50,050 nt of DNA from Bacillota bacterium. GTDB taxonomy: Bacteria > Bacillota > Negativicutes > Sporomusales > Sporomusaceae. The stretch lies in NCBI GenBank assembly GCA_017889705.1, contig JAGGAB010000027.1, positions 1-50,050 of the forward strand. The letters are read 5' to 3'. Numbering within the stretch: the first letter of the stretch is position 1; each line of letters starts with the position of its first letter. The notes below the pieces were generated by a model that ran no database searches, was not told the origin of the DNA, and saw nothing but the letters and a program-made list of their open reading frames with translations. Below are positions 36,132-43,037 of this stretch, piece by piece. The translations under genes were made by a program, and so were the position numbers.

Positions 36132-36875
36132 TTAACGGGCGCTAAGCGATTGAAGAATCTCGCTCTGAATCGCCATAAATTCTGTTGATACCGCATTACG
36201 ATGATACTCCAGTTTGACAGATAACTCTTTTACCACCTCCCCCGCATCCATAACAATGATGTTTTGTCCTAAGTACACTGCTTCTGTTACGTCATGCGTA
36301 ACAAATAGCACTGTCTTTTTTTGCATGAGAAATATGTCAACAATTTCTTGCTGCATTCGTTTACGCGTAAAGTAATCAAGCGCACCAAACGGCTCATCCA
36401 TCAGAATAATGTCCGGATCATAGCACAACGTTCTGCCAAGGGCGACGCGTTGCGCCATACCGCCGGAAAGCTGCGACGGATAGGCATTTTGAAACTGCTC
36501 AAGACCTAGAACTTGTAAATAGTGAGAAACGATATATTCAGCAGACCCATGATCTTGCCGCTTTGCAAAGGAAAACGCCATGTTTTCTCTTACGGTAAGC
36601 CATGGCATCAACCGATGCTCCTGAAACACAATCCCAATCCGGTTGCGTTGCGCAGTGCCGCCATCAAGGATTGAAATATTCCCTGCCGTTTGGGTTTCAA
36701 GCCCGGCCAGCAAACGAAGCAATGTGGTTTTACCGCAGCCACTTTTGCCTACAATCACAGTAAAGCTGCCTTCCGGTAAAGTTATTGACACGTTACGCAA
36801 GGCCGTGAAAGTCTTCCCGTCAACATTATATTCCTTGGTTAATCCAACAATCTCAACCCCTGCCATAACTTGCAT
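36132..36875 (-). CDS. ABC importer ATP-binding protein (SsuB/TauB/NrtD-like)
   Basis: A 247-residue cytoplasmic ATPase. Walker A is G-K-S-G-C-G-K-T, the signature L-S-G-G-M-A-Q-R, Walker B I-I-L-M-D-E-P-F-G-A-L-D, and the switch histidine lies in V-T-H-D-V-T-E-A. F-Q-E-H-R-L-M-P-W is the nitrate/sulfonate-type Q-loop. Four ATG codons cluster at the start; the one at 36875 has GGAG six bases upstream, so its coding region overlaps the end of the permease gene by about 23 bp, which suggests translational coupling. Confidence 0.92.
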   Translation of the reverse strand: MQVMAGVEIVGLTKEYNVDGKTFTALRNVSITLPEGSFTVIVGKSGCGKTTLLRLLAGLETQTAGNISILDGGTAQRNRIGIVFQEHRLMPWLTVRENMAFSFAKRQDHGSAEYIVSHYLQVLGLEQFQNAYPSQLSGGMAQRVALGRTLCYDPDIILMDEPFGALDYFTRKRMQQEIVDIFLMQKKTVLFVTHDVTEAVYLGQNIIVMDAGEVVKELSVKLEYHRNAVSTEFMAIQSEILQSLSAR

Positions 36876-37638
36876 CCTCATCTCCATTCCAAGGAATAAA
36901 CCGCTTAGTTAAACGAAAGAAAAGCCAATCAATCACCGTTCCTAAAATTCCAATCGTCAATATCCCCAAAACAACAATATCAGGCCGGGCTAACTGCTCC
37001 GCATCCAAAATCATGTAACCAATCCCTGATGAAGCGGCAATAAGTTCGGCGCCAACCAAAGCACGCCAGCTATACCCCAGACCTAGCCGCATTCCAACCA
37101 AAACCGAAGGTAAAGCAGCAGGAAGCACGATGCGACGAAATGTCTCCCGCCCTTTGAGGCCAAACGATTTGCCAACCTCAATCAATTTCACATCACACGA
37201 AGCAACCCCATGTAATGTGTTTAAAAATATGGGGAAGAAGGTCGCCAAAACAACAATTAAAAGTTTGGGCCATTCACCAATACCAAACCAAAGAATCAAC
37301 ATGGGCAAAGCAGCAAGAGGCGGAACGTGCCGAACAAACTCCAATATCCCCTGAAAATACTCTCGATAACGAGCATTCATTCCCAGCAAAATACCGAGCG
37401 GAAAAGCCAGCAGAAATGCGGCAAAAAAGCCGGCAAACACCCGATACAAACTCGTCAATACATGCTTAATCAGAGCCCCGCTCAGCAAAAGTTTATACCC
37501 AGCGCCAATTACATCAGCCGGCGATGGGATAATATAGTTATTCCAGATTGACAGCCCGGCTCCAGACACCCAAATTGCAATAATGATTCCCGGCAAGATT
37601 AGCCCTTTAAGCGTTCGCGTATGTATTGCCATTCTCAT
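36853..37638 (-). CDS. ABC importer permease (SsuC/TauC/NrtB-like)
   Basis: An inner-membrane subunit of 261 residues with six or so hydrophobic segments. The coupling-helix EAA motif is degenerate but placed as expected (F-G-L-K-G-R-E-T-F-R-R-I-V-L-P-A-A-L-P). H-V-P-P-L-A-A-L-P-M-L-I-L-W-F-G-I-G is a hallmark of the sulfonate/nitrate/taurine family. GGAGACGGGG precedes the ATG, which overlaps the stop of the upstream hydrogenase-like gene in an ATGA arrangement, so the two are tightly coupled. Confidence 0.93.
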   Translation of the reverse strand: MRMAIHTRTLKGLILPGIIIAIWVSGAGLSIWNNYIIPSPADVIGAGYKLLLSGALIKHVLTSLYRVFAGFFAAFLLAFPLGILLGMNARYREYFQGILEFVRHVPPLAALPMLILWFGIGEWPKLLIVVLATFFPIFLNTLHGVASCDVKLIEVGKSFGLKGRETFRRIVLPAALPSVLVGMRLGLGYSWRALVGAELIAASSGIGYMILDAEQLARPDIVVLGILTIGILGTVIDWLFFRLTKRFIPWNGDEDASYGRG

Positions 37639-38285
37639 ACCCCGTCTCCATTGTGGCAGCCGTTATCACAATATAGCAATTCCAGTAAATCGGCATCGCC
37701 AGTATGTATTGTCGTTTTATCCAGTAACCGCTTAACCGCATCAGGCCCGCTCGCTTCCAGAATACGGTACTCCGGAAACCGAAAATACCCCGGCGGTATC
37801 GGTGATGAAGTAGCGCGCGGCAAACCAAAGGATATTTTTTGCTCACGACAAAAATCAATCCAGGTTAAAAAACGAGCAACATTTCCCAGTTTATCATTGC
37901 CCAATTCCACCAGAGAACTGCAAGGAGTCACCATCGTCAAATCCGCGTGCGATTGACTTGGCTTCACATACTTTTCATATAAATCCTGCGCACAAACCAT
38001 CAGTATCGGCAACACTTGTGCCTGATAAGGTTTTAAGGCAGGATAATCTCGCTCAATCATAGACCTAACCAAGGGACACCGGGTATCAATAGTAAGTCTG
38101 CCGACATTTGCTTGCAAACACTGTAAATATTCCTGCCTGACAGTCTCCAAACCGCTGCTGCATAGAACAAGGGTGTAACCTCTTGCTGTGATTTGCTGTT
38201 GTATCGCCGGATATAAAGAACCGGCCATCGCCTCAACCACAGGGTTAATCCAAATATACCGTTGGCTCAATTTTTCTGGCTGCAT
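37635..38285 (-). CDS. Minimal FeFe-hydrogenase-like (H-cluster-domain) protein
   Basis: A 216-residue soluble protein that looks like the C-terminal part of iron-only hydrogenases reduced to a core. The three H-cluster motif positions are recognisable: D-T-R-C-P-L (C70), V-T-P-C-S-S-L-V-E-L (C122), and L-L-Y-C-D-N-G-C-H-N-G-D-G (C206, C210, spaced C-x3-C). All four cysteines that would hold the 4Fe-4S cube are therefore kept. The catalytic helpers of true hydrogenases are not evident, and there are no N-terminal ferredoxin clusters, so a redox, sensory or metal-scaffold role is more likely than hydrogen turnover. GGGAG eight bases before the ATG at 38285 sets the start. First gene of a Fur-box operon, overlapping the ABC permease. 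Confidence 0.75.
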   Translation of the reverse strand: MQPEKLSQRYIWINPVVEAMAGSLYPAIQQQITARGYTLVLCSSGLETVRQEYLQCLQANVGRLTIDTRCPLVRSMIERDYPALKPYQAQVLPILMVCAQDLYEKYVKPSQSHADLTMVTPCSSLVELGNDKLGNVARFLTWIDFCREQKISFGLPRATSSPIPPGYFRFPEYRILEASGPDAVKRLLDKTTIHTGDADLLELLYCDNGCHNGDGV

Positions 38286-38324
38286 AGAGTATGCTCCCAT
38301 CACCATGAATTGATATTATGATTT

Positions 38325-38339
38325 TGATAATCATTCTCA
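38325..38339 (-). promoter_or_regulatory. Fur box of the hydrogenase-like/ABC operon
   Basis: On the minus strand TGAGAATGATTATCA matches the 7-1-7 Fur consensus at 14 of 15 positions. It starts just past the -10 element, so Fur binding would block transcription of the whole operon when iron is plentiful. Confidence 0.87.
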
Positions 38340-38342
38340 ATA

Positions 38343-38371
38343 ATAATACCAATTTTCTTCAACTTCGTCAA
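38343..38371 (-). promoter_or_regulatory. Promoter of the hydrogenase-like/ABC operon
   Basis: On the minus strand TTGACG (38371-38366) and TATTAT (38348-38343) are exactly 17 bp apart, immediately before the Fur box and 58 bp before the first start codon. Confidence 0.82.
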
Positions 38372-38430
38372 GAATTACTAATAAGAAAAACTGCTGACGC
38401 GGTTAATTGAGGTGTCAAAGAACCGTAGGG

Positions 38431-38500
38431 GTGCCGACACTCGTGTATTTCTTTATTCCTGTCTCCGGTCAACCTTACTAAAACACTTTTATGTCGATAA
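38431..38500 (-). repeat. 70-bp repeat, copy upstream of the Fur-box ABC operon
   Basis: Partner of 34481-34550 in the same orientation, about 80% identical. It lies between the operon's promoter and the EAL-domain fragment. A 100-residue frame at 38368-38670 simply reads through this repeat and out of frame through the EAL fragment, so I do not count it as a gene. Confidence 0.65.
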
Positions 38501-38539
38501 AACCCATAAATAGAGACTCGCAGGATCCCTCCCCACGAG

Positions 38540-38775
38540 TCATCCAACTCCATACTCCTTGCGTAGCAAAAGTACGGCCTCATCTTCCGGGACTGGTCGG
38601 CTAATGATATATCCTTGAAAACGATCACAACTGCATTCAGCAAGATATTGAATTTGCTGTTCCATTTCAACGCCCTCAGCTACTACTGCCATGGAATTTT
38701 TAGGCAAACTGCGATCATTGCACTTACCATCTTTTCGCTGTTAGTGGTGATTTCGTTCTCATTTCGGAGCAAAAA
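38540..38775 (-). pseudogene. 3' fragment of an EAL-domain c-di-GMP phosphodiesterase gene
   Basis: On the minus strand the sequence reads N-S-E-K-M-V-S-A-M-I-A-V-C-L-K, then after a one-base slip in an A-run S-M-A-V-V-A-E-G-V-E-M-E-Q-Q-I-Q, then C-D-R-F-Q-G-Y-I-I-S-R-P-V-P-E-D-E-A and a stop at 38540. V-V-A-E-G-V-E and D-x-x-Q-G-Y are signatures of the last third of EAL domains. The catalytic first part, including the E-A-L motif, is absent, and a frameshift is present, so it is a dead remnant. Confidence 0.85.
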
Positions 38776-38840
38776 ACACAATATTCTACAACAAAAACAT
38801 CATTATGTAGTATAATAAAAAATAAAACAAGGAAAACAAC

Positions 38841-39083
38841 ATGAAAACTAAGTATTTTTCAAATTCCAAAACTGAAACATTGGATGATTTGAACGCTAAT
38901 GTCGATAGATGGATAAGTAACCACAAGATTCTCCATATTGTTGAAAGAATAACCAGTGGTCCCTCTAAAAGCGATCCTGCTGAGTTTTTTATCAAGCTAT
39001 CTTATAATGATAAGCCACCAAAGGATCAAAGTACTTTAGCTATGCCAGCATCAACGAGCCGTGCAACTAATAAAAATCGATAA
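38841..39083 (+). CDS. Small paralogous protein, 80 residues (copy 1)
   Basis: I do not recognise this protein. It starts M-K-T-K-Y-F-S-N-S, has a charged middle (L-D-D-L-N-A-N-V-D-R-W-I-S-N-H-K-I), then I-V-E-R-I-T-S-G-P-S and F-F-I-K-L-S-Y-N-D-K, and a disordered, basic tail. It has no signal peptide and no membrane segment. The second copy at 41360 differs at about a dozen positions, mostly conservative (R/K, S/R, A/S, K/R), and both keep a promoter with TATAAT, an AAGGAAAA-type ribosome site and a strong terminator, so it is probably expressed. The pattern fits a small regulatory or stress protein; that is a guess. Confidence 0.75.
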   Translation: MKTKYFSNSKTETLDDLNANVDRWISNHKILHIVERITSGPSKSDPAEFFIKLSYNDKPPKDQSTLAMPASTSRATNKNR

Positions 39084-39087
39084 GTAA

Positions 39088-39126
39088 AGTAGCCCTATCT
39101 TGCTCCGAATGCAAGATAGGGCTACT
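39088..39126 (+). terminator. Terminator of small-ORF cassette 1
   Basis: AGTAGCCCTATCTTGC and GCAAGATAGGGCTACT form a perfect 16-bp stem followed by TTCTT. Confidence 0.9.
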
Positions 39127-39157
39127 TTCTTCTTAAGTTATTTCCACACTGTATAAT

Positions 39158-39345
39158 TTACATCGCTTTTTCATGCTTTATAAATTCTTTCCCAGCAATA
39201 CCAGGTTGAGTCATCTCTTCCGGCGATAATATAGCATCCATTTTTTCCTTGGTCAAAAGCTTATTCTGCAAAATGATGTCCTTTATAGGCGGCTTGCTCT
39301 TGTACTCTGCCTTTGCCACCATTGAGGCTTCTTCATATCCAATAT
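39158..39345 (-). pseudogene. aspA: 3' fragment of aspartate ammonia-lyase gene (aspA)
   Basis: On the minus strand the reading is I-G-Y-E-E-A-S-M-V-A-K-A, then I-I-L-Q-N-K-L-L-T-K-E-K-M-D-A-I-L and S-P-E-E-M-T-Q-P-G-I, with a stop at 39158. This is the characteristic C-terminal domain of aspartase/fumarase-family aspartate ammonia-lyase. Only about the last 62 residues remain; the break near 39345 joins directly to a regulator fragment of opposite orientation. Confidence 0.88.
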
Positions 39346-39349
39346 TATC

Positions 39350-39442
39350 AACGGACTATGTGAAGTAAACCTGATAGAATGCGTAGGGGAAGAGCATGCT
39401 ACAGTACGCGGACGCCCGGGCAAAGTATATCGTTTTATCTAA
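39350..39442 (+). pseudogene. 3' fragment of a regulator gene, paralogue of the one at 30068-31375
   Basis: Thirty codons read N-G-L-C-E-V-N-L-I-E-C-V-G-E-E-H then A-T-V-R-G-R-P-G-K-V-Y-R-F-I and stop. The intact regulator ends C-G-I-A-I-E-V-G-E-E-N-P-N-P-R-G-R-P-R-K-L-Y, which aligns well with this. It is the last piece of a winged-helix domain and cannot be functional alone. Confidence 0.72.
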
Positions 39443-39985
39443 ACAGATTTTTGGACATCCGCTCTAGTCTTTTCCATTGACGCGCCGCTTAAGGTTTTGC
39501 TGGCAGAAACCGAGTCAAAATACATTCCCCATGCGCTTACCAAAATCAATGAATTTGGCGCACCTATCAATGGCTATAAGTTAACCGCCGTCTTGGTAGG
39601 TATTCTGATTGTTATTCCGGCCTTAGGTATTGGCAATATGAATGACCTTTATAACTGGCTGCTTGATCTCAACTCGATTGTCATGCCGCTGCATTATCTT
39701 TGGGTATTTGTGGCCTACATGGCACTGCGCCGCATCGCTGACCGCTTCACTTCAGAATATCATTTCATACAGAACTCAAAAATTGCCTTTGGCTTTGGTT
39801 TATGGTGCTTTGTATTTACCGCCTTCGCCTGCATTATGGGTATGTTCCCGAAGGGCGTAGCCGCATATACCTCTCAGTGGTATTTCCAAATCTCCTTAAA
39901 CTTATTAACCCCCTTTGTGCTGCTGGGCTTAGGCTTAATCCTTCCCAGCATTGCCAAATCCATTAACAAAAAGATCTCAGAGTAA
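39443..39985 (+). pseudogene. C-terminal fragment of an APC-type amino acid permease
   Basis: In the frame that follows the regulator fragment, T-S-A-L-V-F-S-I-D-A-P-L-K-V-L-L-A-E-T and Y-I-P-H-A-L-T-K-I-N-E-F-G-A-P-I open about 180 residues with roughly four hydrophobic segments, ending I-A-K-S-I-N-K-K-I-S-E. This matches the last third of amino-acid permeases of the YjeM/glutamate-antiporter group. The first eight or so helices are missing. An ATG at 39497 is internal with no ribosome site. It keeps its own terminator (40008-40046). Confidence 0.82.
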
Positions 39986-40007
39986 AACGTTCACAGGTAA
40001 TAATTAC

Positions 40008-40046
40008 AAAAGGCCGGCAAGCTCATACTGAGTCTGTCGGCCTTTT
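40008..40046 (+). terminator. Terminator after the permease fragment
   Basis: AAAGGCCGGCA and TGTCGGCCTTTT form the stem, followed by CTTC. It has T-runs in both directions. Confidence 0.82.
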
Positions 40047-40057
40047 CTTCCCTAGCA

Positions 40058-40140
40058 GAAATCATAACTTTCTTAAAAGCAGGATCAACATCGGCTTGCA
40101 CCATCGCTAACGTTCGGCGCAAGCCGTGTTTTCTTTATTT
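40058..40140 (-). repeat. Dispersed ~90-bp palindromic repeat, copy 2
   Basis: Reverse complement of the element at 11090-11179, roughly 80% identical. Its end overlaps the last codons of the aminopeptidase gene (stop at 40135), which shows that the element sits flush against genes without breaking them. Confidence 0.72.
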
Positions 40141-41214
40141 AATGATTGTCAGTTCTTTGTCATAATGGGTCAATAACTCGCAGCCATCTTCAGTAACCAG
40201 CGCCAAATCCTCAATGCGTACACCGAGTTCCCCAGGCAAGTAAATGCCTGGTTCTATGGAGAAGATCATCCCGGGTCTGACATATTCCTGGTTGGCAGCC
40301 GAAACATCACCCCAGTCATGCACATCTAACCCGATACAATGTCCGGTTCGATGGGTAAAATATGATCCGAAGCCCTGCGCTGTAATATAGTCGCGAGCAG
40401 CCGCATCAATTTCCGAAAAACGAACATTGGGTTTTATCTTATCGATTGCCCGTTGATTAGCAGCCAGAACAATATCATACACCTGTTTTGCCCTTGGTGT
40501 GACTGACTGGAAGAAGAAAGTCCGGGTCATATCAGAGCAATAGTCGCGCTTACGACAACCTATATCAATAACAATGCTGTCATCCGCATTTACTTTTCTG
40601 TCGCCAATCTTGTGGTGAGGATCAGCACCATTTGCTCCGTAAGAAATATTAGGCGCAAAGGAAAATCCCGTCGAACCTAGTTCCTCATATATCCCCAGCA
40701 GCAGGTATCCCATCTGCTTTTCTGAATGCATCGCCGGCAATAGTTTGACAAGTGCTGCCATAGCCTGATCATTAACAGAGGCAGCTTCGCGCATAATGGC
40801 AATTTCCTGTTCATCCTTAATTATCCTCATCTGATCAAGAATAAAAGAACTATTAAGGTAACGCCCATCTCCCCCCAGTCCTTCCATCAGGTGGAGTAAA
40901 AAGCGTGACGGCCATTTTTTATCGATCCCAATTGATTTAGTCGAATCCAGCTTCCTGGCTATCAGTCCAACAGGATCGTCTGTATCAGCATAAAACATCA
41001 CCGGTATGCCAAAATCCTGGCGCACCGGAAACAATTCGTTTATAAACAATTGGGGCCCTTGTTCACAACTTAATAGCAAAACCAAAAGCCGTTCCCCTGG
41101 ACTAAACCACTCGCCTGTTAAATAGAAGATCGATGAAGGGTCACAAACCAGCATCTGGGGAATGTTGGCATCAGCCATTCGCCGCAATGCCTGTTCCATT
41201 CTTTTTTGATTCAT
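40135..41214 (-). CDS. M24-family Xaa-Pro aminopeptidase-like protein
   Basis: A cytoplasmic metallopeptidase of 359 residues that should remove N-terminal residues before proline. It has the creatinase-like N-terminal domain and the pita-bread catalytic domain. Metal ligands are visible in V-I-D-I-G-C-R, C-S-D-M-T-R-T-F, T-G-H-C-I-G-L-D-V-H-D, F-S-I-E-P-G-I-Y and V-R-I-E-D-L. AAGGAGAA precedes the ATG at 41214; an ATG 18 bases earlier has no site. It is monocistronic. Some relatives (PepQ, creatinase) act on other substrates, but all five ligand motifs fit PepP/PepQ-like enzymes. Confidence 0.92.
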   Translation of the reverse strand: MNQKRMEQALRRMADANIPQMLVCDPSSIFYLTGEWFSPGERLLVLLLSCEQGPQLFINELFPVRQDFGIPVMFYADTDDPVGLIARKLDSTKSIGIDKKWPSRFLLHLMEGLGGDGRYLNSSFILDQMRIIKDEQEIAIMREAASVNDQAMAALVKLLPAMHSEKQMGYLLLGIYEELGSTGFSFAPNISYGANGADPHHKIGDRKVNADDSIVIDIGCRKRDYCSDMTRTFFFQSVTPRAKQVYDIVLAANQRAIDKIKPNVRFSEIDAAARDYITAQGFGSYFTHRTGHCIGLDVHDWGDVSAANQEYVRPGMIFSIEPGIYLPGELGVRIEDLALVTEDGCELLTHYDKELTIIK

Positions 41215-41359
41215 AATATTCTCCTTAGTCATTGGTCTATAAACTATCTTCGGGCTTAAGCGACATTTTCCTGCAGTAACTCATTAGGGACAATTTCGCT
41301 CATAGTCTACACCAGAAGTTCATTATGTAGTATAATGAAAAATAAACAGGAAAAACAGC

Positions 41360-41611
41360 ATGAAAACAAAGTATTTTTCAAATTCCCAAACTGAAACATT
41401 GGATGATTTGAACGCCAATGTCGATAAATGGATAAGCAACCACAAGATTCTCTATATTGTTGAAAGAATAACCAGTGGACCCTCTAAGCGCGATCCTTCT
41501 GAATTTTTTATCAAGCTATCTTATAATGATAAGCCTCCAAGGGATCAAAATACTTTAGCTATGCCGGCATCAACAATCCGCGCAACAAAGTCAAACAATA
41601 AAAATCGATAA
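41360..41611 (+). CDS. Small paralogous protein, 83 residues (copy 2)
   Basis: Paralogue of the protein at 38841. It is three residues longer because of an insertion (K-S-N) in the basic tail. The conserved block D-D-L-N-A-N-V-D and I-T-S-G-P-S is unchanged. A CAGGAAAAA sequence precedes the ATG. No known domain is recognised. Conservation of the frame in both copies, with mainly conservative replacements, argues that the product matters. Confidence 0.75.
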   Translation: MKTKYFSNSQTETLDDLNANVDKWISNHKILYIVERITSGPSKRDPSEFFIKLSYNDKPPRDQNTLAMPASTIRATKSNNKNR

Positions 41612-41617
41612 GTAACA

Positions 41618-41651
41618 TAGCCCTATCTTACACCGTAGTAAGATAGGGCTA
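41618..41651 (+). terminator. Terminator of small-ORF cassette 2
   Basis: TAGCCCTATCTTAC and GTAAGATAGGGCTA form the stem, followed by CTTTCTTTT. Confidence 0.9.
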
Positions 41652-41683
41652 CTTTCTTTTAATGATAAACAGAAGCCAGAAAA

Positions 41684-41717
41684 GGACGTCAGACTGTGCG
41701 AAACTAGTCTGACGTCC
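41684..41717 (-). terminator. Terminator after the chemoreceptor-like gene
   Basis: GGACGTCAGACT and AGTCTGACGTCC enclose a 10-base loop; on the minus strand TTTTCTGG follows. The loop side CAGACTGTGCGAAA resembles the tip of the 83-bp terminal repeat (CAGACTGTGTGAAA). Confidence 0.82.
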
Positions 41718-41779
41718 CCTCATCATCAAAAATAATCTAATTACTATTGTTTTCGTGTTACAATGCCATATCCGTATAT

Positions 41780-42631
41780 CTATTCATTCGTTGCGATACA
41801 AAGAAGTTTTTCGCCGACAGCACGTAGAGCCATCACCTTTTCTGTAATAGCCTGAGTTGCATTAGTTTGTTCCTGGGTAATACTTGCAGTTTGTTGTGTG
41901 TAGCTGATAACCATCTCTACCGATGCTTTCAATTGCTGAAGTGTTGCCCGGATGTTTTTGGCAGAGCTGTTGCTCTGATCAGAAAGTTTTCGAACTTCTT
42001 CTGCCACAACAGCGAATCCCCGGCCGTGTTCGCCGGCTCTGGCCGCCTCAATGGCAGCATTAAGGCCGAGCAGATTTGTCTGTGAGGCTATTTGCTGAAT
42101 AACAGATATAATATCATCAGTATTGTTGACATCACTGGAAGCACGGTCTGAAATATTCGCGACATCTTGCATTGTAGCTGCCAAGTCTTCCAAGGATGCG
42201 TTGAGTTCCTCGATCGTTGCAGCAATAGTCAATATTGAATCATGGACTATTTTTGCTTGTTCCATTAGTTGTTTCTTACTTTCCTCTGCCTCTAGCTCCC
42301 TGCTGATAATACCGCGAGCAATCTGCGCGATTGGTTTTGTGTAAACCGGGTCTCCGCCCATGCCAAAGCTCCCAATCCATTGATCTTTATAGACAATCGG
42401 AAAGTGGACACCCATTTTGCTAGCCCCACCTGAACGTTCTGCATCTTCGGCGGTAACTATGCGATACTCCAATTTGTTTTGCAGCACTTGCTGAGAGCCG
42501 CTGTGTAGTTTTCCTATCCGCGAGACATCGTGGGCTGCAATAACAATCCCATCTTGGTCACATACGAGCGGCTGGAGGCCTGTCTCATTAAAAATTAAAC
42601 TTACTACCTTATTAGCAATTTCTTGTTCCAA
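41780..42631 (-). CDS. Soluble chemoreceptor-like protein: sugar-diacid-recognition domain plus MCP signalling domain
   Basis: A 283-residue protein without membrane segments. Residues 1-110 resemble the CdaR-type diacid recognition domain ([27 protein letters not shown], and [16 protein letters not shown]). The C-terminal half is a short methyl-accepting hairpin with the invariant tip [35 protein letters not shown] precedes a TTG start at 42631. Cytoplasmic receptors of this type relay an internal metabolite level to CheA. No chemotaxis genes lie nearby. It ends at its own terminator. Confidence 0.88.
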   Translation of the reverse strand: MEQEIANKVVSLIFNETGLQPLVCDQDGIVIAAHDVSRIGKLHSGSQQVLQNKLEYRIVTAEDAERSGGASKMGVHFPIVYKDQWIGSFGMGGDPVYTKPIAQIARGIISRELEAEESKKQLMEQAKIVHDSILTIAATIEELNASLEDLAATMQDVANISDRASSDVNNTDDIISVIQQIASQTNLLGLNAAIEAARAGEHGRGFAVVAEEVRKLSDQSNSSAKNIRATLQQLKASVEMVISYTQQTASITQEQTNATQAITEKVMALRAVGEKLLCIATNE

Positions 42632-42877
42632 TTCTTTTCCCTCCTGCGTTAGACGACTTAATTTGAATATCTTTTGCTAATTGTTCAACAATTTTGCCAC
42701 CACAATAGACTAACAATTATAATACTATTCTTCTATACTGTTCTCGAAATCCCTTTTTTAACCATTTGTATTTCAGAAGCAATATTAAAGTGAGCTTTTT
42801 GCGCGAACATAGGAAGGTCTTAGGGAAAGGTTTAACTTTCTGTACTTAAAAAAATTCACCAAAACAAGTACAAAAAA

Positions 42878-42899
42878 TGACCGTTTTACAACGGTCATG
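42878..42899 (-). terminator. Terminator after the coiled-coil gene
   Basis: ATGACCGTT and AACGGTCAT form a short stem; on the minus strand a TTTTTT run follows directly. Confidence 0.7.
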
Positions 42900-42972
42900 G
42901 ATACATACTAGTTGTCCATTGTGGCGGAGGTGATCCTTGTCGCGAGATGGCTGCGTAGTGTACATTTAGCCC

Positions 42973-43026
42973 ATATTATGCCTTCATTCAAGGAAACAGA
43001 ACGAACCGTCCCCCCCCCTGTATCTT
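42973..43026 (+). repeat. Short dispersed repeat, copy left of the coiled-coil gene
   Basis: Shares AAGGAAA-AGAACGAACCG and the preceding ATGCCT region with 43474-43521. The AACCGTCCCC core recurs in inverse form at about 48580 (GGGACGGTTC). It is of the REP-like type. Confidence 0.55.
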
Positions 43027-43037
43027 CATAACAGCTA

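Larger units (their letters stand above)
38787..39130 (+). repeat. Promoter/small-ORF/terminator cassette, copy 1
   Basis: This unit is repeated at 41310-41656 in the same orientation. Shared parts are the promoter region CATTATGTAGTATAAT, the coding sequence, and a terminator stem built on AGCCCTATCTT/AAGATAGGGCT (here 39088-39126). Homology starts just upstream of the promoter and ends with the terminator, so the whole transcription unit was copied. Confidence 0.85.
41310..41656 (+). repeat. Promoter/small-ORF/terminator cassette, copy 2
   Basis: Second copy of the unit at 38787-39130, about 85-90% identical, with the same promoter (CATTATGTAGTATAAT), the same order and the same terminator core. 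Between the two copies lie the AspA, regulator and permease fragments and the M24 gene. Confidence 0.85.
42632..43037. other. Intergenic region with terminator and short repeat
   Basis: No gene is supported. It holds the terminator at 42878-42899, the short repeat at 42973-43026, and a nine-C run near 43010-43018. Confidence 0.6.

Noticed and set aside
37635..38285. Functional FeFe hydrogenase
   Set aside because: It has the four cubane cysteines, but the flanking catalytic residues and electron-transfer clusters are not visible, and no maturation genes are nearby.
38368..38670. 100-residue minus-strand protein
   Set aside because: It is an out-of-frame read through an EAL-domain fragment and a dispersed repeat, with no ribosome site.
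43010..43018. Nine-C run as a phase-variation tract
   Set aside because: It lies in an intergenic repeat, not in a coding region or between promoter elements, so no switch can be proposed.
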